37,814 bases of DNA from JAXHUE01 sp034189655 (lineage in GTDB: Bacteria; Chloroflexota; Dehalococcoidia; E44-bin15), in the NCBI GenBank assembly GCA_034189655.1, contig JAXHUE010000018.1, positions 1 through 37,814 on the forward strand, written 5' to 3'. Within the stretch, counting starts at the first letter, position 1; the number at the start of each line of letters is the position of its first letter. The notes beneath the pieces were generated by a model that was not told where the DNA came from, searched no databases, and was given only the letters and a program-made list of their open reading frames with translations. Positions 30,326-37,814 of the stretch are shown in pieces. The position numbers and the translations under genes are program-made.

Positions 30326-30964
30326 ATGGAAGAGACCGTTCGTCTGCCCAGGCTGGGTGAGCCGGCGCCTGACTTCGAGGCCCTGACCACTCACGGCACC
30401 ATAAGGCTCGATGACTATCGGGGGGGGTGGCTCATCCTGTTCTCCCACCCCGCCGACTTCACACCTGTCTGCACCACGGAGTTTGCCGCCTTCGCCGAGG
30501 TATACCCCGAGCTGCAGCGGCGCGGCGTGGAGCTCCTGGGCATCAGCGTGGACAGCGTGAGCTCTCACATCGCCTGGGTGCGCAACATCGAGGAGAGGAT
30601 GGGGATAAAGGTCACCTTCCCCATCATCGCCGACCTCAATAAAGAGGTGTCCCAGCGCTACGGCATGGTGCACCCCGGCCAGAGCAAGACGGAGACGGTG
30701 CGCTGCGTCTTCATCATCGACCCCAACAAGGTGGTGAGGGCCATGCTGTACTACCCGCTCACCACCGGGCGCAACATGGACGAGGTAGTGAGGATCATCG
30801 ACGCGCTTCAGACTACCGACCAGCACAAGGTGGCCACGCCGGCGAACTGGAGGCCGGGCGACACGGTGATCGTGCCTGCGCCCAGCACCACGGAGGGCGC
30901 CGAGGAGCGGATGGGGGCGGGCTACGAGTGCGTGGACTGGTACCTGTGCAAGAAGAAGCTGTGA
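30326..30964 (+). CDS. Peroxiredoxin, Prx6/1-Cys-type
   Basis: A 212-residue peroxide reductase. The peroxidatic Cys49 lies in HPADFTPVCTTEF, with the conserved Thr and the downstream Arg region (KTETVRCVFIIDPNKVVRAML). The long C-terminal part and the YECVDWYLCKKKL end, with two further Cys, are typical of archaeal/anaerobe Prx6-type enzymes where they help resolution. It is expected to use the thioredoxin/glutaredoxin or rubredoxin system of this region. ATG 30326 lies behind GGAGGAGGT. No clear promoter boxes were found in the 80 bp upstream. Confidence 0.95.
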   Translation: MEETVRLPRLGEPAPDFEALTTHGTIRLDDYRGGWLILFSHPADFTPVCTTEFAAFAEVYPELQRRGVELLGISVDSVSSHIAWVRNIEERMGIKVTFPIIADLNKEVSQRYGMVHPGQSKTETVRCVFIIDPNKVVRAMLYYPLTTGRNMDEVVRIIDALQTTDQHKVATPANWRPGDTVIVPAPSTTEGAEERMGAGYECVDWYLCKKKL

Positions 30965-30987
30965 AGGCCCGCGTGGGGAGGTGAAGC

Positions 30988-31209
30988 ATGGCCTGCATAA
31001 GTCCAGACGGTAAGCCCACGGGGTCGGGCCTGGCACTACTGCGCGTGTTGAAGGCGGGGCCCAGGCCGCCCGACGAGGTGGCAATGGAGACCGGTCGCCC
31101 CGTGTTCGCCGTGAGGAGCGGCCTGCGGGAACTGGAGGGCGCTGCACTGGTGGTGAGGAAGGGTGAGGACTACGAGCTTGCGCCCGCGGCCATGGAGTAT
31201 GTAGAGTAG
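30988..31209 (+). CDS. Small winged-helix-like protein
   Basis: A 73-residue protein: PTGSGLALLRVLKAGPRPPDEVAMETGRPVFAVRSGLRELEGAALVVRKGEDYELA. The order helix, helix-turn-helix, then a beta wing resembles a minimal winged-helix DNA-binding domain. It starts at ATG 30988 behind GGGGAGGTG, 23 bp after the peroxiredoxin gene. No metal site is visible. It could be a small regulator of the redox genes, but this is inference. Confidence 0.7.
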   Translation: MACISPDGKPTGSGLALLRVLKAGPRPPDEVAMETGRPVFAVRSGLRELEGAALVVRKGEDYELAPAAMEYVE

Positions 31210-31297
31210 CGGCGATGTGGGCGTAGTGGCCGCGGTCCACGTGCTCGCCTGGTAGAGCCGTGGGGGGATACATCATAGTAAGGAGGTAGAGCGCGCT

Positions 31298-31906
31298 TTG
31301 TGGAAGTGTACCAATTGTCGTCACGTGGAGCTCGGTGAGGAGAGGCCGGAGCGCTGCCCCGTGTGCGGTGCCGCGGCGGAGAAGCTCGTTCCCCACGAGA
31401 TCCCAGGAGTGAAGGGGAAAAAGACCCTGGGCAACTTAAAGCGGGGCTTCGTTGCCGAGTCCCAGGCCCACCTGCGGAACATGGCCTTTGCCCTAAAGGC
31501 CGATGAGGAGGGCTATCCCCAGGTGGCCAGGCTGTTCCGCGCCATCGCCGAGGCCGAGGCAGTGCACGCCTTCAGCCACCTGCGCCTCCTCGGCGGCGTG
31601 GATGCCACCCAGGACAACCTGGAGAGCGCCTTCGAGCGTGAGAACCTGGCCTCGGAGACCTACCCGCAGTTCATAAAGGAGGCCAACGAGGAGAATAACA
31701 AGCACGTCGCCATGGTATTCAGCTACTCGCGCGACGTGGAGCGGGGGCACGCCAAGCTGTACGAGAAGGCGCTGGAGCACATGATGGGGGAGGTGGACAC
31801 CGAGTACTACGTCTGCAGCGTCTGTGGCTATGTCTCCGACGGCGAGCTGCCCGACCAGTGCCCGGTATGCGGCGCCCCCAGAGAGAGGTTCAAGAAGGTA
31901 ACGTAG
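31298..31906 (+). CDS. Rubrerythrin with rubredoxin-like domains at both ends
   Basis: A 202-residue peroxide-reducing diiron protein. N-terminal iron site at about 1-25 (WKCTNCRHVE, RCPVCGAAAEKL); diiron four-helix domain at about 40-165 with FVAESQAHLRN, EAEAVHAFSHL, ENLASETYPQF and DVERGHAKLYEK carrying the Glu/His ligands; C-terminal rubredoxin-like site (CSVCGYV, CPVCGAPRERF). Most rubrerythrins have one rubredoxin domain, at one end, so a double set is uncommon. Start TTG 31298, with AGGAGGT at 31281-31287 10 nt ahead. Its stop overlaps the start of the FAD reductase gene by one base, so electrons could be passed directly between the products. Confidence 0.93.
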   Translation: MWKCTNCRHVELGEERPERCPVCGAAAEKLVPHEIPGVKGKKTLGNLKRGFVAESQAHLRNMAFALKADEEGYPQVARLFRAIAEAEAVHAFSHLRLLGGVDATQDNLESAFERENLASETYPQFIKEANEENNKHVAMVFSYSRDVERGHAKLYEKALEHMMGEVDTEYYVCSVCGYVSDGELPDQCPVCGAPRERFKKVT

Positions 31907-33111
31907 TGAAGTACGTGATAGCGGGAAGCGGAATAGCGGGCACATCGGCCGCGGCCAGGCTGCGGGCCCTGGACCCGGAGGGCACGATAGACATCTTGAC
32001 CGATGAGCCCTACCCTGCCTACTCCCGTCCCCTGCTCCCCGAGTTCATCGCCGGCGCCGTGGAGGAGGGCAACATCATCCTCCATCCCCTGTCGTGGTAC
32101 GAGGAGAGGGGGATAACGCTCCACCTGGAGGAGCGGGTACAGGAGGTGAGGCCCGCCGCGCGCGAGGTCCGCTCCACCAGGGGCACCACGTATCCTTACG
32201 ACCGCCTGCTGCTCTCGGTGGGCGCGAGGCCCTTCATGCCCCCGGTGGAGGGCATGGAGGGCAAGGAGGGCATATTCACCCTGCGCTCCATCGGCGATGC
32301 CAGGGTCATCAAGGGGTATGCCGCGCGCTGCCAGCGGGCCCTCCTCGTCGGGGGCGGCCTCCTGGGCCTTGAGGCGGGCAACGGCCTGAGGCGGGCTGGC
32401 CTCGAGGTGAGCGTGGTGGAGACCTTCCCCCGCCTGCTGCCGCGCCAGGTCGATACAGATGGCGCCGCCATCCTCCAGCGGCTGCTGGAGCAGATGGGGT
32501 TCCAGTTCTACCTGGAGGAGCAGTGTCGCGAGGTGCTGGGCCAGGGCCACGTGGAGGGGGTCAGGCTCTCCAGCGGGCGTACCGTGGAGGCCGACATGCT
32601 CCTGGTGTCCGCCGGCGTGAGGTCCGACCTCAGGCTGGCACAGGAGGCCGGCCTCGATACAGAGAAGGGGGTCATCGTCGACGACCGCATGGAGACCAGC
32701 ATCGCCACCATATTCGCTGCCGGCGACGTCGCCCAGCACCGCGGGGTGTGCTATGGCATATGGCCGGCGGCGCAGCGGCAGGGAGAGGTGGCGGGCACCA
32801 GCATGGCCGGCGGCACCGATGTCTACGAGGGGACGGTGCCCACCAACACGCTCAAGGTGCTGGGCATCGACCTGGTGTCCGCAGGCGACATAGATGCCGA
32901 GGGTGTGCACGAGTGCCAGGTGGCCGCCGACCCCGTGAAGGGGGTGTACCGCAAGCTGGTCTTCGATGGCAACACCTTGATCGGCTGCATCCTCCTCGGC
33001 GATGTGCGTGGTCGCTGGGAGCTCATGAACGCCATCGAGACCAGGAGGGACATCGGGCCCGTTAAGAGTGACCTGCGTGGCGATGGTTTCGACTTCGCCA
33101 GGCTACGGTAG
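31906..33111 (+). CDS. NAD(P)H:rubredoxin oxidoreductase-like FAD protein
   Basis: A 401-residue FAD/NAD(P)-dependent oxidoreductase: FAD motif IAGSGIAGTSAAARLRALDP, SRPLLPEFIAG, YDRLLLSVGARPFMPPVEG, NAD(P) motif ALLVGGGLLGLEAGNGLRRAGLEVSVVE, and IFAAGDVAQHRG near the end. The architecture is that of nitrite reductase-type/NADH:rubredoxin oxidoreductases, which feed electrons to rubredoxin. The start GTG at 31906 overlaps the rubrerythrin TAG by one base. The order rubrerythrin, reductase, flavodiiron protein, rubredoxin, rubrerythrin reads as an electron route from NAD(P)H to O2 and H2O2. Confidence 0.92.
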   Translation: MKYVIAGSGIAGTSAAARLRALDPEGTIDILTDEPYPAYSRPLLPEFIAGAVEEGNIILHPLSWYEERGITLHLEERVQEVRPAAREVRSTRGTTYPYDRLLLSVGARPFMPPVEGMEGKEGIFTLRSIGDARVIKGYAARCQRALLVGGGLLGLEAGNGLRRAGLEVSVVETFPRLLPRQVDTDGAAILQRLLEQMGFQFYLEEQCREVLGQGHVEGVRLSSGRTVEADMLLVSAGVRSDLRLAQEAGLDTEKGVIVDDRMETSIATIFAAGDVAQHRGVCYGIWPAAQRQGEVAGTSMAGGTDVYEGTVPTNTLKVLGIDLVSAGDIDAEGVHECQVAADPVKGVYRKLVFDGNTLIGCILLGDVRGRWELMNAIETRRDIGPVKSDLRGDGFDFARLR

Positions 33112-33143
33112 TGCCTACTTTATAGACCAGGGAGGGTGTACAT

Positions 33144-34331
33144 ATGGCAGGGGTGACCATAAAGAACGATGTCTACTGGGTAGGGGCCATCGACTGGAAC
33201 GTGAGGAACTTCCACGGCTATTCTACGCACCTGGGGACCACCTACAATGCCTACCTCGTCTTAGACAGCAAGATCGCCCTCATCGATACCGTGAAGGCCC
33301 CCTTCTACGAGGAGATGATGGGACGGATACGGCAGATCGTAGACCCCATGGATATCGACGTCATAGTGTCCAACCACGTGGAGATGGACCACTCCGGCTC
33401 GCTGCCCATGGTCATGAAGGAGGCCGGGAAGGCCACCCTCATCACCGCGGAGCGCTTCGGCGAGTCGGGGCTCAAGGACACCTTCCACGCCGACTGGGAA
33501 CTCACGCCGGTGAAGGAGGGCGACGAGCTTTCCCTGGGGAGGAGGAAGCTGGTGTTCATCCCCACCCCCATGCTGCACTGGCCGGACTCCATGGCCACCT
33601 ACCTGGCCGGGGATGACCTGCTGTTCTCCATGGACGCCTTCGGCCAGCACATCGCGAGCTCCCAGAGGTTCGACGACGAGGTGGGGCTCGACGTGGTCAT
33701 GCCACAGGCCGCCAAGTACTACGCCAATATCCTCATGCCCTTCGGAGACCTGATAGTAAAGGCCGTGGACAAGCTGGGCGGCCTGAAGTTCGATACCATC
33801 GCCACCAGCCACGGCGTGGTGTGGCGCTCCCACGCCAGCGAGATAGTGGACGCCTACCGCGCGTGGGGCCGCGGCGATGCCCGGGCAAAGGCCCTGGTGA
33901 TCTACGATACCATGTGGGGCAGCACCGAGACCATGGCCCGGGCCCTGGTGGAGGGCATCGCCGCGGAGGGGGTGGAGGCCAGGCTGTTCAACCTCTCCAA
34001 GACCGACCGCAGCGATGTCATCCACGAGGTTCTCGATGCCAGGGCCCTGCTCGTGGGCTCCCCTACCCTCAACAACGGCCTGTTCCCCACGGTGGCCGAC
34101 TTCCTGTGCTACTTGAAGGGGCTCAAGCCCAGGGGGAAGGTGGGCGCTGCCTTCGGCTCTCATGGCTGGGCCGGGGGGGCGGTGAAGGCGATAGAGAGTG
34201 AGCTGCGTGCCGCCGGGGTCGAGATACTCGATTCAGACCTGGCCATCAAGTACGTGCCCGACGAGGCCACGGTAGAGCGGTGCCGCGCCTTCGGTGGGCA
34301 GGTGGCCAGCAGGATAAAAGGAAAGGAGTGA
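33144..34331 (+). CDS. fprA: Flavodiiron protein (O2/NO reductase)
   Basis: A 395-residue class A flavodiiron protein. The metallo-beta-lactamase-like domain has the diiron ligands His78, Glu80, Asp82 and His83 (NHVEMDHSGS), then His145 (LHWPDSM), Asp164 (FSMDAFGQH) and His223 (TSHGVVWR). The flavodoxin domain at about 255-395 has the FMN loop YDTMWGSTETM. It reduces O2 to water and/or NO to N2O, fed by rubredoxin. The neighbouring short rubredoxin gene begins 9 bp after its stop. No C-terminal rubredoxin domain is fused. Confidence 0.96.
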   Translation: MAGVTIKNDVYWVGAIDWNVRNFHGYSTHLGTTYNAYLVLDSKIALIDTVKAPFYEEMMGRIRQIVDPMDIDVIVSNHVEMDHSGSLPMVMKEAGKATLITAERFGESGLKDTFHADWELTPVKEGDELSLGRRKLVFIPTPMLHWPDSMATYLAGDDLLFSMDAFGQHIASSQRFDDEVGLDVVMPQAAKYYANILMPFGDLIVKAVDKLGGLKFDTIATSHGVVWRSHASEIVDAYRAWGRGDARAKALVIYDTMWGSTETMARALVEGIAAEGVEARLFNLSKTDRSDVIHEVLDARALLVGSPTLNNGLFPTVADFLCYLKGLKPRGKVGAAFGSHGWAGGAVKAIESELRAAGVEILDSDLAIKYVPDEATVERCRAFGGQVASRIKGKE

Positions 34332-34340
34332 GCAGAAGAG

Positions 34341-34457
34341 ATGCCGACGAAGTGGCGATGTACCGTATGTGGCTATATCCACGAGGGAGAGGAGCCTCCG
34401 GAGCAGTGCCCGGTATGTGGCGCTCCCAAGGAGGCCTTCGAGCGCGTAGAGGAATAG
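34341..34457 (+). CDS. Short rubredoxin-like protein
   Basis: A 38-residue protein: KWRCTVCGYIHEGEEPPEQCPVCGAPKEAF. It has two CxxC pairs and binds one iron. It lacks the insertion loop of standard rubredoxins (about 52 residues), so it resembles the C-terminal domain of rubrerythrins released as a free protein. It sits between the flavodiiron protein and a rubrerythrin and is the likely electron carrier for both. Easily missed because of its size. Confidence 0.88.
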   Translation: MPTKWRCTVCGYIHEGEEPPEQCPVCGAPKEAFERVEE

Positions 34458-34473
34458 AGGAGTGGGTGTCACC

Positions 34474-34980
34474 ATGAAGAAGATGACAGAGGAGTTCTTG
34501 AAGACGGCGTTCGCCGGCGAGAGCCAGGCGCACATGAAGTACCTCATCTTCAGCGATGTCGCTGAGCAGGAGGGAAGGCCCAACCTGGCGCGCATGTTTC
34601 GCGCCATCGCCTACGCCGAGCAGGTCCACGCCACCAATCACTTCCGGGTACTGGGCGATATCAACGACTCGGAGGCCAACATCGGCGTGTGCATCGAGGG
34701 CGAGAACTTCGAGATAGAGGAGATGTACCCCGTCTACAACACGGTGGCCAAGTTCCAGGGCGAGAGGGGGGCAGAGCAGAGCACCCACTTCGCACTGGAG
34801 GCAGAGAAGATACACTCGGCGTGGTACACCGAGGCGCTGCAGGCGGTGAAGGCCGAGGGCGACGTCAAGGTCGGCAACATCCACATATGCAGCGTCTGTG
34901 GCCACACCGTTGAAGGCGAGGCCCCTGAGAGGTGCCCGGTGTGCGGTGCCCCCAGGGAGAGGTTTAAGCTGATTCCGTAG
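34474..34980 (+). CDS. Rubrerythrin
   Basis: A 168-residue peroxidase: the diiron domain has FAGESQAHMKYL, AYAEQVHATNHF, EGENFEIEEMYP and ALEAEKIHSAWY, and the C-terminal rubredoxin-like domain has CSVCGHTVEGEAPERCPVCGAPRERF. It reduces H2O2 to water with electrons from rubredoxin or NAD(P)H reductases. ATG 34474 is chosen; a start 4 codons upstream is also possible and would sit nearer to GAGGAG. Confidence 0.95.
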   Translation: MKKMTEEFLKTAFAGESQAHMKYLIFSDVAEQEGRPNLARMFRAIAYAEQVHATNHFRVLGDINDSEANIGVCIEGENFEIEEMYPVYNTVAKFQGERGAEQSTHFALEAEKIHSAWYTEALQAVKAEGDVKVGNIHICSVCGHTVEGEAPERCPVCGAPRERFKLIP

Positions 34981-35010
34981 AGGTCACGGCCAGGCGAGAG
35001 GGGGGAGACC

Positions 35011-35166
35011 ATGACGGCGGAAGAGAAGAAGAAGTGCACCTGTGAGCACTGCGGCGGCGAGGCCGAGGTGGTGGTGAAGAAACAGCCGCAGGGCACGCCG
35101 ACCACCGGGACACTGGTGTGCAAGGTGTGTGGCAGCGAGGCCGATATCATACTGGAGGAGCTGTAG
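35011..35166 (+). CDS. Small CxxC zinc-ribbon protein
   Basis: A 51-residue protein with CTCEHCGGEAEVVV and LVCKVCGSEADIILEEL, two CxxC-type pairs (with an extra Cys in the first). It may bind zinc or iron as a rubredoxin-like knuckle. It starts at ATG 35011 behind GAGGGGGGAG, 30 bp after rubrerythrin. No known family was recognised. It is the last gene before the hairpin at 35173. Confidence 0.75.
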   Translation: MTAEEKKKCTCEHCGGEAEVVVKKQPQGTPTTGTLVCKVCGSEADIILEEL

Positions 35167-35172
35167 CGCACA

Positions 35173-35192
35173 CCCCAGCCCACGGGCTGGGG
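35173..35192 (+). promoter_or_regulatory. Compact hairpin between the redox island and the CRP-family gene
   Basis: CCCCAGCCC (35173-35181) and GGGCTGGGG (35184-35192) form a 9-bp perfect inverted repeat with 2 nt between them (in practice a 4-nt loop). No T-run follows. It could end or stabilise the upstream mRNA. The only purine-rich stretch near the CRP gene start is inside its 3' arm, so it might also limit translation of that gene. Confidence 0.45.
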
Positions 35193-35205
35193 ATGCATGG
35201 CGTAG

Positions 35206-35877
35206 ATGGACGTCGAGAGGGATTTCCTGGGGTCGGTACCCTACTTCTCCGGACTGGGCGCTGCTGAGCTGGGTGCCGTGAGGCGGCTCGCCTTCGAGCG
35301 GGCCGCCCAGCGGGACGAGCTCATCCTGGCCGAGGGTGAGCAGCCAGAGGCGCTCTACTTCGTCGTGTCCGGGGCGGTCAAGGAGCTCAAGACCTCGGCC
35401 GAGGGCAAGGAGCAGATACTGCGCATCGTTCGCCCCGGCGAGTCGTTCAACGACGTGCCCGTCTTCGACGGCGGGCCCACCATCGCCAGCGCCGTGGCCA
35501 TGGGGCCGGTCTCGCTCCTGGGGGTGAGCAGGAGCGATGTGGAGTCCATCGTCGGCCAGTACCCGCGCGTCGCCTTGAACGTGATACAGCTCCTCGGCGA
35601 GCGGGTGCGCTATTTCGTCTCCCTGGTGGAAGACCTCTCTTTCCGCCACGTCATCGGCAGGGTGGCCAAGCTGCTCATGGAGTATGCCGGCGACGGGGAT
35701 GGCCCCCGGCCCAGGCTCACCCAGCAGGAGATGGCGGCCATGGCGGGCACGGCCAGGGAGATGGTGGGCCGCTCGCTCAAGGCCCTGGAGGACGACGGCG
35801 TTATCAGGATCGACCGTCACCGCATCGTGATAAGCGACAGGGAGGCCTTGAGGGAGATGGCGGGTGTTGCCCCGTGA
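35206..35877 (+). CDS. CRP/FNR-family transcriptional regulator
   Basis: A 223-residue regulator. The N-terminal cyclic nucleotide-binding-type barrel at about 10-125 has FVVSGAVKELKTSAEGKEQIL and PGESFNDVPVFDGGP. The winged helix at about 150-215 has LTQQEMAAMAGTAREMVGRSLKALEDDGVI. The recognition helix carries Arg184, Glu185, Val187, Gly188 and Arg189, the same RExVGR pattern as E. coli CRP (not the FNR pattern). In the barrel, the cAMP-contact Glu and Arg/Ser of CRP are not conserved, and there is no N-terminal Cys cluster, so the signal is unknown. Sites of type TGAGA-N6-TCRCA flank the neighbouring genes. ATG 35206 has only a weak ribosome site. Confidence 0.9.
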   Translation: MDVERDFLGSVPYFSGLGAAELGAVRRLAFERAAQRDELILAEGEQPEALYFVVSGAVKELKTSAEGKEQILRIVRPGESFNDVPVFDGGPTIASAVAMGPVSLLGVSRSDVESIVGQYPRVALNVIQLLGERVRYFVSLVEDLSFRHVIGRVAKLLMEYAGDGDGPRPRLTQQEMAAMAGTAREMVGRSLKALEDDGVIRIDRHRIVISDREALREMAGVAP

Positions 35878-35918
35878 GACAAAGGTCGCAGCAGGGGGCG
35901 GCCTTCAAATGGTATCAT
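35875..35918 (+). promoter_or_regulatory. CRP-type activator site with -10 box upstream of the ferredoxin gene
   Basis: TGAGA (35875-35879), N6, TCGCA (35886-35890), in the context GTGAGAC-AAAG-GTCGCAGCAG. It overlaps the stop codon of the regulator gene. A -10 TATCAT (35913-35918) begins 30.5 bp beyond the dyad centre, the same distance as in the site at 36251. No -35 box. Confidence 0.65.
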
Positions 35919-35939
35919 CGATAGTAGTGGAGGGGACAG

Positions 35940-36149
35940 GTGCTCTTTGAGATGCCGGTAATAGACCAGAGCCGCTGTGACGGGTGCGGCGTGTGCATAA
36001 CCGTGTGCGCCCGCGGCGGCCTGACACTGGTGAACGGCGTGGTCGCCATCGTGCCCGGCGTCGAGTGTGACTACTGCACCATGTGCGAGGCGGTCTGTGT
36101 CACCGGCGCCATAGCCTGCCCCTTCGAGATCGTGATCGAGGGGCTGTAG
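35940..36149 (+). CDS. 2[4Fe-4S] ferredoxin
   Basis: A 69-residue ferredoxin with two CxxCxxCxxxC cluster motifs (CDGCGVCITVC and CDYCTMCEAVC) and one extra Cys near the end (IACPFEIV). It carries low-potential electrons in the cytoplasm. Start GTG 35940 with GGAGGGG ending 4 nt ahead; an ATG at 35952 is possible but further from the site. Its promoter has the CRP-type site, so it is probably controlled by the adjacent regulator. The 235 bp after it hold the next CRP-type promoter and nothing else recognised. Confidence 0.92.
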   Translation: MLFEMPVIDQSRCDGCGVCITVCARGGLTLVNGVVAIVPGVECDYCTMCEAVCVTGAIACPFEIVIEGL

Positions 36150-36250
36150 CGGCCTCGCCATCGCCCCGTTCCCATTCCCCGCGGCCCCTTCATCCTCACC
36201 GTCACAGTCCCCGCGTACACCACTCTTTACCACTACCGCACTCTATCCCG

Positions 36251-36294
36251 TGAGACTTAAGTCACATACAGCAAAGGCCTCCAGGGCATACAAT
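36251..36294 (+). promoter_or_regulatory. CRP-type activator site with -10 box upstream of grpE-dnaK
   Basis: TGAGA (36251-36255), N6 (CTTAAG), TCACA (36262-36266), in the context GTGAGAC-TTAA-GTCACATACAG. The -10 TACAAT (36289-36294) begins 30.5 bp beyond the centre, so the centre lies near -42. No -35 box and no CIRCE element are seen in the leader. The start would be near 36301, giving a leader of about 85 nt to the ATG at 36386. Confidence 0.65.
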
Positions 36295-36385
36295 GGCAGT
36301 AAGCCACGGAGGGGAGGCGCTCGAACGATGTGGAGGGCGTACTTCTACTACTCGTGGCCACAGAGGACGCGGCGTGGAGGACGAT

Positions 36386-36925
36386 ATGTATCGGCCCTAT
36401 GGGCCCATAGGCGGCGGTGGGCGTGGTGAGGGCACTCACCTGACGCCGGCGCCGGACATAGACCGAGAAGAGGGGCAGCCTGGGGAGCAGGAGGACTACA
36501 GTGACCTCCTCAAGAGGGTACAGGCCGACTTCGTAAACTACAAGCGGCGTGTGGAGCAGGAGAGGGAGGAGCATGAGAGAGCGGCCAACCGGGACCTCAT
36601 CCTCAGGCTGCTGCCCATAGTAGACGATATAGGCAATGCCCTGGACTCGGTGCCCGAGGGTCTCGCCGACTCACAGTGGGTGCAGGGCATGGCCTTGATC
36701 CGCAGGAAGCTGCAAGCCGTGCTTGAGGCGGAGGGGCTGCGCCCCATCGCTGCCCAGGGCCAGCCGTTCGACCCCAGGCTGCACGAGGCTGTGTGGTGCC
36801 AGGGGGGCGCGGACGGCGACGACGGGATGGTGAGGGCCGTGCTCCGGGAGGGCTACCGGCTGCACGACAGGGTGCTCCGCCCGGCGCAGGTCGTCGTGTC
36901 CAGCGCACGCGGCACGTGCGACTGA
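36386..36925 (+). CDS. grpE: GrpE, nucleotide exchange factor of DnaK
   Basis: A 179-residue cochaperone that releases ADP from DnaK. After a Gly/Pro-rich, acidic N-terminal tail of about 40 residues comes the long helix YSDLLKRVQADFVNYKRRVEQEREEHERAANRDLILRLLPIVDDIGNAL, then the C-terminal beta domain with FDPRLHEAV and EGYRLHDRVLRPAQVVVS. ATG 36386 with GGAGG 5 nt ahead is preferred; an open frame to 36293 would start before the predicted mRNA start. dnaK follows after 39 bp. Confidence 0.94.
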   Translation: MYRPYGPIGGGGRGEGTHLTPAPDIDREEGQPGEQEDYSDLLKRVQADFVNYKRRVEQEREEHERAANRDLILRLLPIVDDIGNALDSVPEGLADSQWVQGMALIRRKLQAVLEAEGLRPIAAQGQPFDPRLHEAVWCQGGADGDDGMVRAVLREGYRLHDRVLRPAQVVVSSARGTCD

Positions 36926-36964
36926 TGTATAGAAAAGACCACTCATAAAAAGGAGCATTGAGAG

Positions 36965-37814
<850 letters not shown>

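Noticed and set aside
36150..36385. CIRCE element upstream of grpE-dnaK
   Set aside because: No TTAGCACTC/GAGTGCTAA-like inverted repeat was found in this stretch.

Overview
The window is a GC-rich, gene-dense stretch that most resembles an uncultivated anaerobic Chloroflexota bacterium, probably Dehalococcoidia-like. This placement is inferred from gene content: type III CoA-transferases, an acyl-CoA dehydrogenase, a Thr-Pro linker surface protein, a small HYW/CxxC protein, and a large anaerobe-type oxygen-defence set. No rRNA, tRNA, IS element or CRISPR array was seen.

Layout. 1-1255: an out-of-frame fragment of an ADP-forming acyl-CoA synthetase abuts a Thr-Pro-repeat membrane-anchored surface protein. 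1498-4656: PAS/GAF histidine kinase and OmpR-type regulator. 4809-6308 (-): thioredoxin-NHL protein. 6397-8756: zinc-ribbon protein, LemA and an HtpX-like protease behind a clear sigma70 promoter and a CRP-like site. 8896-11343 (-): racemase-like CaiB/BaiF protein and acyl-CoA dehydrogenase. 11493-13445 (-): rpiB and pyk. 13644-14029: a Pho-box-like repeat array before a small exported protein. 14270-16863 (-): paired CaiB/BaiF CoA-transferases. 17402-24082: small HYW protein, copper ATPase, ArsR repressor, and a FAD/Fe-S oxidoreductase with a methionine-rich tail.

24092-35166 is a redox and sulfur island: a glutaredoxin with an in-frame UGA at the first active-site cysteine (probable selenocysteine), thioredoxin reductase-like protein, desulforedoxin, superoxide dismutase, a NifS-like protein lacking the PLP lysine, IscU, zinc ribbon, DsrE-like, TusA-like, a two-subunit CoA-transferase, peroxiredoxin, two rubrerythrins, a FAD reductase, flavodiiron protein and a short rubredoxin. 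35206-37814: CRP-family regulator, ferredoxin, grpE and the start of dnaK.

The main observations are these. (1) The probable selenoprotein glutaredoxin, easily lost because UGA reads as stop. (2) The NifS-like protein with Gln at the PLP-lysine position, inside a sulfur- (possibly selenium-) handling operon. (3) A CRP-type regulon readable within the window: a regulator with a CRP-identical recognition-helix pattern, plus three TGAGA-N6-TCRCA sites placed near -42 from a -10 box. (4) The 126-residue Met-rich tail beside a copper exporter. (5) An 11-12 bp periodic direct-repeat operator. Together the genes suggest a strict anaerobe that oxidises acyl-CoA or aromatic-type acids and is strongly equipped against transient O2, peroxide and copper.
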